A stretch of DNA of 11,673 nucleotides from the NCBI GenBank assembly GCA_030427765.1, contig JAUICS010000017.1:1-11673 (forward strand), written 5' to 3'. This DNA comes from Alphaproteobacteria bacterium (GTDB lineage: Bacteria > Pseudomonadota > Alphaproteobacteria > Micavibrionales > Micavibrionaceae). The position numbers and the translations under genes were made by a program. Position 1 is the first letter of the stretch. Every line of letters begins with the position of its first letter. The notes beneath the pieces are model-generated. The model saw only the letters and a list, made by a program, of their open reading frames with translations. It was not told the origin of the DNA and made no database searches. Shown here in pieces: positions 8,104-11,673 of this stretch.

Positions 8104-8592
8104 ATGAACCATAAAGTTTCCTACACGATCTTGTTTATCATTCCGGGCTTATTTGCCTCTTTTATTATTGCAGCAGCTATTACAGGCATAATCGCTGGCG
8201 TATTCTGGCTCTTCATCTTCGGTGATAACATATGGCCAGAGTGGACTGAAGCATTTATAGGGTCTCTTTTTGTCATTATTTTTCTTGGTTCATTAGGTGC
8301 TTTTGCTATTGCAGGATACCAGTTAGGAATTTCCCAAAAACCAGCAAATAAAATTAACCGAAAATATATCCTTATATCCATCGGCAGCACAGCTGCTTTC
8401 ATAGCATTCATGTTTCTTTATGCTTTTAGCAATCAAATTCGAAATTCAAATAATAGCTTTACGTTACAGTGCCACGAGGCTTGTAAATATAGAGGTCATT
8501 CTGGCAGTTCAACACCTCCTGAAAATTTAGGCATAGAAGAATGCAGTTGTTTTGATGATTCAATCAATGAGTGGATCGTTCTAGAGAAGTAA
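8104..8592 (+). CDS. Three-helix membrane protein with a cysteine-bearing C-terminal tail
   Basis: With the ATG at 8104 the protein has 162 residues; an upstream in-frame GTG at 8041 would add 21, but neither start has a clear ribosome-binding site, so the start is uncertain. Hydrophobic segments: about residues 6-39 (long, perhaps one helix plus a re-entrant part), 50-72 and 87-108. The positive loop (KPANKINRK, 79-87) lies between segments two and three, which predicts that the C-terminal tail (109-162) is outside the cytoplasm. That tail has Cys at 123, 127, 147 and 149 (CX3C-X19-CXC), suitable for two disulfides or for metal binding. No family recognised. It directly precedes the IS remnant and is AT-rich like the rest of the island. 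Confidence 0.72.
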   Translation: MNHKVSYTILFIIPGLFASFIIAAAITGIIAGVFWLFIFGDNIWPEWTEAFIGSLFVIIFLGSLGAFAIAGYQLGISQKPANKINRKYILISIGSTAAFIAFMFLYAFSNQIRNSNNSFTLQCHEACKYRGHSGSSTPPENLGIEECSCFDDSINEWIVLEK

Positions 8593-8702
8593 CTAATGTA
8601 TTGAATTGTATGGCGAGCGCTAAGGCCAGCCCCTTCTTGAACAAGGATGTCTCTATCGACCAGTTGTTACAAATCCCCAATCGCTGCTGAAGTCTCAAGT
8701 CA

Positions 8703-9155
8703 GATCGCCGGTACAGCCGCAAATGTCTGGCTATCCGCATCGAGCGCGCCTTAAAGTCTGATGATGTGCTGGAAACGCTCAGTAATTTGTTTGCCTCCGA
8801 AGGACTGCCTGATTATATCCGCTCGAATAATGGCTCTGAATTTACTGCTAAAATATTGCAAAACTGGTTGCATAAATTGATGGTAAAAACAGCCTTTATA
8901 GAGCCTGGCAGTCCGTGGGAGAATGGCTATAACGAGAGCTTTTACGGGCGACTACGAGATGAATGCCTGAATGGTGAACTGTTTTAGAGCCTCAAAGAAG
9001 CGCAGGTCATCATTGAAGACTGGCGGCATCATTATAATCATGTTCGGCCTCATAGTTCACTTGCCTACAAGCCGCCTATGCCGATGATGCATGCAAGGGG
9101 AGATGTTTGTCCGCACGCTACCCAAACATCTCCCCTTACACCAGAACAACTGTGA
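8703..9155 (+). pseudogene. IS3-family transposase (OrfB), degenerate
   Basis: Reading frame from 8703: [61 protein letters not shown], amber, SLKEAQVIIEDWRHH and so on to TGA at 9153-9155. This is the rve integrase core of IS3-family transposases. The second catalytic Asp (normally SDNGSEF) is Asn (AAT, 8826-8828). The third catalytic residue, Glu in NESF (8934-8936), is kept. A TAG at 8985-8987 replaces the Tyr usual in GELFYSLKEAQ. The N-terminal half with the first catalytic Asp is gone. It cannot be an active transposase, and the intact segment from 8766 to 8987 should not be read as a separate gene. Confidence 0.88.
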
Positions 9156-9202
9156 ACATTACGAACTAAAAAAACTGGATTAAAAATGGGGGTTGACCAA
9201 AT
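8959..9202 (+). repeat. Direct repeat, right copy (about 98% identical to 4681-4923)
   Basis: Same orientation as the left copy and identical except for four substitutions and two short indels in A-runs. Both copies carry the same amber codon in the transposase, so they descend from one already damaged element and not from two independent insertions of an active one. After GACCAAAT the flanking bases differ completely. Confidence 0.95.
9095..9137 (+). repeat. Perfect 15-bp inverted repeat inside the IS end (right copy)
   Basis: Identical to the left-copy structure: arms at 9095-9109 and 9123-9137 around a 13-base loop, located just before the transposase stop. Confidence 0.9.
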
Positions 9203-9224
9203 CATAACCAAAACTTCTTTTACA

Positions 9225-9230
9225 TATAAT
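9225..9230 (+). promoter_or_regulatory. Candidate -10 element upstream of the 9272 gene
   Basis: A perfect TATAAT 41 bases before the ATG at 9272. The only good -35 match nearby, TTGACC at 9193-9198 in the IS terminus, is 26 bp away, too far for standard spacing, so the matching -35 is unclear. Confidence 0.3.
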
Positions 9231-9271
9231 TTTTTCCTTGACTTTTTACGCCACAGGAATTTAGTGTCCCT

Positions 9272-10339
9272 ATGACATACACAACATTATCAGACCTTGA
9301 TAAAAAATGGCTCGGCAACGTCATTGCCGAACGTGAAGCCAACCTGAAAGACGTTAGCGGCGCGTTGGCCAGTGAAGTCATCTCCGATTTTTTTGTCCTC
9401 CTAAACGGCACTATGATCGCAGGTTCTGCGGTAACAACGTTATCGCTTGTGCCATTGGCCCTGACACCCCTTCCAATGGTGCAATTGTCGCTTGCATATG
9501 TGGCGATCAAATCCCTGATGGACCAGCGACAGAAACTGCAAGACGATGTTCAGGTTCTGAATGCTATTTTGCAGGTTGATGAAGAAACACCGGAAAACAT
9601 CACGGCAATGGTGAGCCAATATATTGAAATCCACGCAAACCCGGACAATGAATCACGTCCATCACGAATTGAAATTAAACGCCTGTCACGTGATGCATTA
9701 ATGAAAATTCAAAAAAACTTCAGAACGAAGAAGCAAAAACTGACCTTCACAGAAAAAGTTCTGACGTCTGCAAACTTTTTAAAAGAAGAATTTGCAAACG
9801 CCGCGACAATGGTCGGCAAAACCGTTATCAATCCCTTGGATCTGGGACGATCTGTCATTACATCAACACGAAACATCCGTGCCATATACAACAAATGGGA
9901 TATCAATAAGGAAACACGGAACAGCAAGACACTGCGTGAAACATACAATTACATGATCCGGCGCGCCCTGCGTGAAGACGAGAACAATAAGATGCCGCGT
10001 AAGGTCGAGGATTATTTTACCGAACGGCGCCGTGACCAATTATTTTACCTGCACCAACAACAAGCATCGCTTAGAACAGCATCGCGCCTGCGCCTTGAAA
10101 CCGCTGCCGGTGTAATTGCGTGTTCCGGAATTATTCTGATTGCCCTTTATGAAACGGCAATGTCCACAACAACATTTGCCATGATTGGCGGCATATATAC
10201 GATTATTGCCTCGCTACCATCACTCAAAGTTCTCGGACGCGAATTGGACAGTTTAACAAAAACCGTCGACAAATACTCACCAAACGTGAATCGCGCGGCG
10301 GCCGAATTTATGATGGATATGCCGGGGATGCGTCGTTAA
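9272..10339 (+). CDS. Membrane-associated protein of unknown function (four predicted helices)
   Basis: A 355-residue protein I do not recognise. Hydrophobic segments occur in two pairs: about residues 38-60 and 65-81 near the N-terminus, and about 277-294 and 299-317 near the C-terminus. Between them lies a long hydrophilic, strongly charged and basic region (about 82-275) with probable helical stretches (KKQKLTFTEKVLTSANFLKEE, spread over 153-173; RRALREDENNK, 230-240; FTERRRDQLFYLHQQQ, 249-264). By the positive-inside rule the central domain is cytoplasmic, giving two helical hairpins around it. A TATAAT lies at 9225-9230 just outside the IS end; AGGAA at 9255-9259 is rather far (12 nt) from the ATG. 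Its base composition resembles the flanking housekeeping genes, so it is probably native chromosome. It converges on the tryptophanase gene with a 12-bp gap. Confidence 0.82.
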   Translation: MTYTTLSDLDKKWLGNVIAEREANLKDVSGALASEVISDFFVLLNGTMIAGSAVTTLSLVPLALTPLPMVQLSLAYVAIKSLMDQRQKLQDDVQVLNAILQVDEETPENITAMVSQYIEIHANPDNESRPSRIEIKRLSRDALMKIQKNFRTKKQKLTFTEKVLTSANFLKEEFANAATMVGKTVINPLDLGRSVITSTRNIRAIYNKWDINKETRNSKTLRETYNYMIRRALREDENNKMPRKVEDYFTERRRDQLFYLHQQQASLRTASRLRLETAAGVIACSGIILIALYETAMSTTTFAMIGGIYTIIASLPSLKVLGRELDSLTKTVDKYSPNVNRAAAEFMMDMPGMRR

Positions 10340-10351
10340 GAGTATAAGACG

Positions 10352-11673
10352 TTAAGCGCACTTCTTTGCGGCGTCTGCCTTTAATGGTCTGAAATGGGAT
10401 GTGAAATGGCGAAGAGCTTGCGGCTCCTTCACAATTTCAACACCTGTTATCTGGTTACGATAATCATAAACCTCACAAATGGCCTCAACCACATAATCCA
10501 TGTGAGATTGCGTATAGACACGGCGCGGAATAGCCAGACGCACAAGGTCCATTGGTGCCGCTTCTTCTGTACCGTCCGGTTTACGTCCGAACATAACGGT
10601 TCCAATCTCGCATCCACGAATACCGCCATGTAAATACAGTTCGATGGCCAAGGCCTGTCCCGGATATTCCATCGGGTCTATATGCGGTAAGAAACCGCGC
10701 GCATCAATATATACGGCATGCCCGCCAACCGGACGCATAATCGGCACACCATGTTTATGCAGGTGGTCACCCACATATTGGGTGGAGGCAATACGGTATT
10801 TCAGGTAATCATCCTCGACAACTTCCTCAAGCCCCACGGCAATTGCCTCAAGATCACGACCAGCAAGACCGCCATATGTTGGGAACCCCTCGGTCAAGAT
10901 AAGTAAGTTACGGCATTTTTCTTCCCATTCCGGATTATTCAAGGCAAGCCAGCCGCCCATATTCACAAGACCGTCTTTCTTGGCACTCATCGTGCAGCCA
11001 TCGGCGTAGGAGAAAATCTTACGAACAATATCCGTGACCGGAACATCGGCGTAACCATCCTCACGCATTTTGATAAACCATGCGTTTTCGGCAAAACGGC
11101 ATGCATCAATAAAGAATGGGATACCGTGTTTCTTACACACCGCAGAAACATCGGCGATGTTTTGAAGTGACACGGGCTGGCCGCCACCGGAATTATTCGT
11201 AATGGTAATCATCACTAGCGGCACGTTATCAACGCCTTTGTCGGCAATGAATTGCTCGAGCCGCGCAACATTCATATTGCCCTTAAAGGGGTGATCGGTT
11301 TGCGGCTGTTTACCTTCTTCAATGACCAGATCAACCGCTTCTGCCCCCGTAAACTCGATATTCGCGCGGGTGGTATCGAAATGGGTATTCGACGGAATAA
11401 AATCGCCCTTCTTCAGGACAATCGAAAACAGGATACGTTCGGCCGCGCGGCCCTGATGCGTTGGAATAATGTAATCAAACGGCATTAAATTGCGAACGGC
11501 TTTCTCAAACCGCATATATGATGGGCTTCCTGCGTACGATTCATCGCCCTCCATCACACCGGCCCACTGGCGTGCCGACATGCTGGACGTACCCGAATCC
11601 GTCAAAAGATCGATCAAGACATGACGTGATGGCAGTGCAAATAAATTATAATTGGCGGTTTCTAAGAAACCTT
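10352..11673 (-). CDS. tnaA: Tryptophanase (PLP-dependent beta-eliminating lyase), 5'-partial
   Basis: PLP-dependent tryptophanase/tyrosine phenol-lyase family enzyme; tryptophanase cleaves L-tryptophan to indole, pyruvate and ammonia in the cytoplasm. The frame is open to the window end (11673), reading ETANYNLFALPSRHVLIDLL before LLTDSGT, so roughly the first 30-40 residues are missing and the TTG at 11617 is not the start. Motifs: IPTHQGRAAE, TNNSGGGQPVS, FFIDACRFAENAWF, PLP lysine in MSAKKDG (Lys codon 10978-10976), EGFPTYGGLAGRD, RLAIPRRVYTQSHMD and LRHFTSHF. The residue equivalent to E. coli TnaA Asp137 is Asp (HFDTTR, codon 11377-11375), where tyrosine phenol-lyase has Thr, and CEIG has Ile where the phenol-lyase has Arg (MERG). 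Both favour tryptophan. Overall wording (SYADGCTMS, GLAGRD) is closer to phenol-lyases, so substrate remains a prediction. Confidence 0.9.
   Translation of the reverse strand, partial: GFLETANYNLFALPSRHVLIDLLTDSGTSSMSARQWAGVMEGDESYAGSPSYMRFEKAVRNLMPFDYIIPTHQGRAAERILFSIVLKKGDFIPSNTHFDTTRANIEFTGAEAVDLVIEEGKQPQTDHPFKGNMNVARLEQFIADKGVDNVPLVMITITNNSGGGQPVSLQNIADVSAVCKKHGIPFFIDACRFAENAWFIKMREDGYADVPVTDIVRKIFSYADGCTMSAKKDGLVNMGGWLALNNPEWEEKCRNLLILTEGFPTYGGLAGRDLEAIAVGLEEVVEDDYLKYRIASTQYVGDHLHKHGVPIMRPVGGHAVYIDARGFLPHIDPMEYPGQALAIELYLHGGIRGCEIGTVMFGRKPDGTEEAAPMDLVRLAIPRRVYTQSHMDYVVEAICEVYDYRNQITGVEIVKEPQALRHFTSHFRPLKADAAKKCA

Larger units (their letters stand above)
8703..9199 (+). mobile_element. 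IS3-family element remnant (right copy), left end missing
   Basis: The 3' half of an IS3-family element: transposase core, stop, 44 bases of non-coding end and the terminus GTTGACCA with CA at 9198-9199. No match to the inverse of this end (expected TGGTCAAC) is visible upstream, so the left end has been lost. From 8959 rightward it is nearly identical to the left copy at 4681. Bases 8593-8702 upstream are not recognisably part of an IS3 transposase; they hold an open stretch in the same frame from an ATG at 8610 that hits a TGA at 8688-8690, with no family resemblance I can see. Confidence 0.88.

Noticed and set aside
8766..8987. A 73-residue stand-alone gene resembling a transposase
   Set aside because: The frame continues upstream to 8703 and downstream past the amber codon to 9155; it is part of a degraded IS3 transposase.
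4681..9202. Intact composite transposon
   Set aside because: Both flanking IS copies lack their left ends, lie in direct orientation as 3' fragments, and encode no functional transposase.
4681..9202. CRISPR array or phage attachment repeats
   Set aside because: Only two long repeats about 4.3 kb apart, fully explained as IS ends; no short spaced repeats, integrase or tRNA gene seen.
10352..11673. Naming the minus-strand gene tyrosine phenol-lyase
   Set aside because: Overall wording resembles phenol-lyases, but the two substrate-pocket positions (Asp in HFDTTR, Ile in CEIG) match tryptophanase.

Overview
The window looks like a chromosomal segment of an alphaproteobacterium (inference from the ctaD-ctaB-coxF-like order, an A1-type cytochrome oxidase and an alphaproteobacterial-style M3 peptidase). 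It holds conserved housekeeping genes on both sides of an AT-rich accessory island of about 4.3 kb.

Left block (1-4628, plus strand). Cytochrome c oxidase subunit I (5' end off the window) is followed by the heme O synthase ctaB and a 37-residue one-helix coxF-like protein that overlaps ctaB by one base. The ctaG and ctaE genes that often come next are absent. A hairpin and AT-rich promoter-like DNA lead into a complete M3 family oligoendopeptidase.

Island (4681-9202). It is bounded by two direct, near-identical copies (about 243 bp) of the 3' end of one IS3-family element. The right copy keeps more of the transposase, which is dead: the second catalytic Asp is Asn, and an amber codon is shared with the left copy. 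Between the copies is a loose array of small genes on both strands: a two-helix membrane protein, a one-helix/coiled-coil gene broken by a single nonsense codon, a small protein that may be a divergent DUF2185-type protein, a minus-strand pair (SUKH/SMI1-KNR4 protein, then a leucine-rich-repeat protein), a clear DUF2185 protein, and a three-helix membrane protein with a cysteine-bearing tail. SUKH and DUF2185-type proteins are known as immunity proteins in polymorphic-toxin systems. No toxin, nuclease or secretion gene is visible, so the best reading is an orphan-immunity (polyimmunity) cassette assembled or retained between IS remnants. That function is inferred.

Right block (9204-11673). 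A 355-residue membrane-associated protein of unknown function (plus strand) converges on a tryptophanase/tyrosine phenol-lyase family gene (minus strand, 5' end off the window). Two substrate-pocket positions favour tryptophanase.
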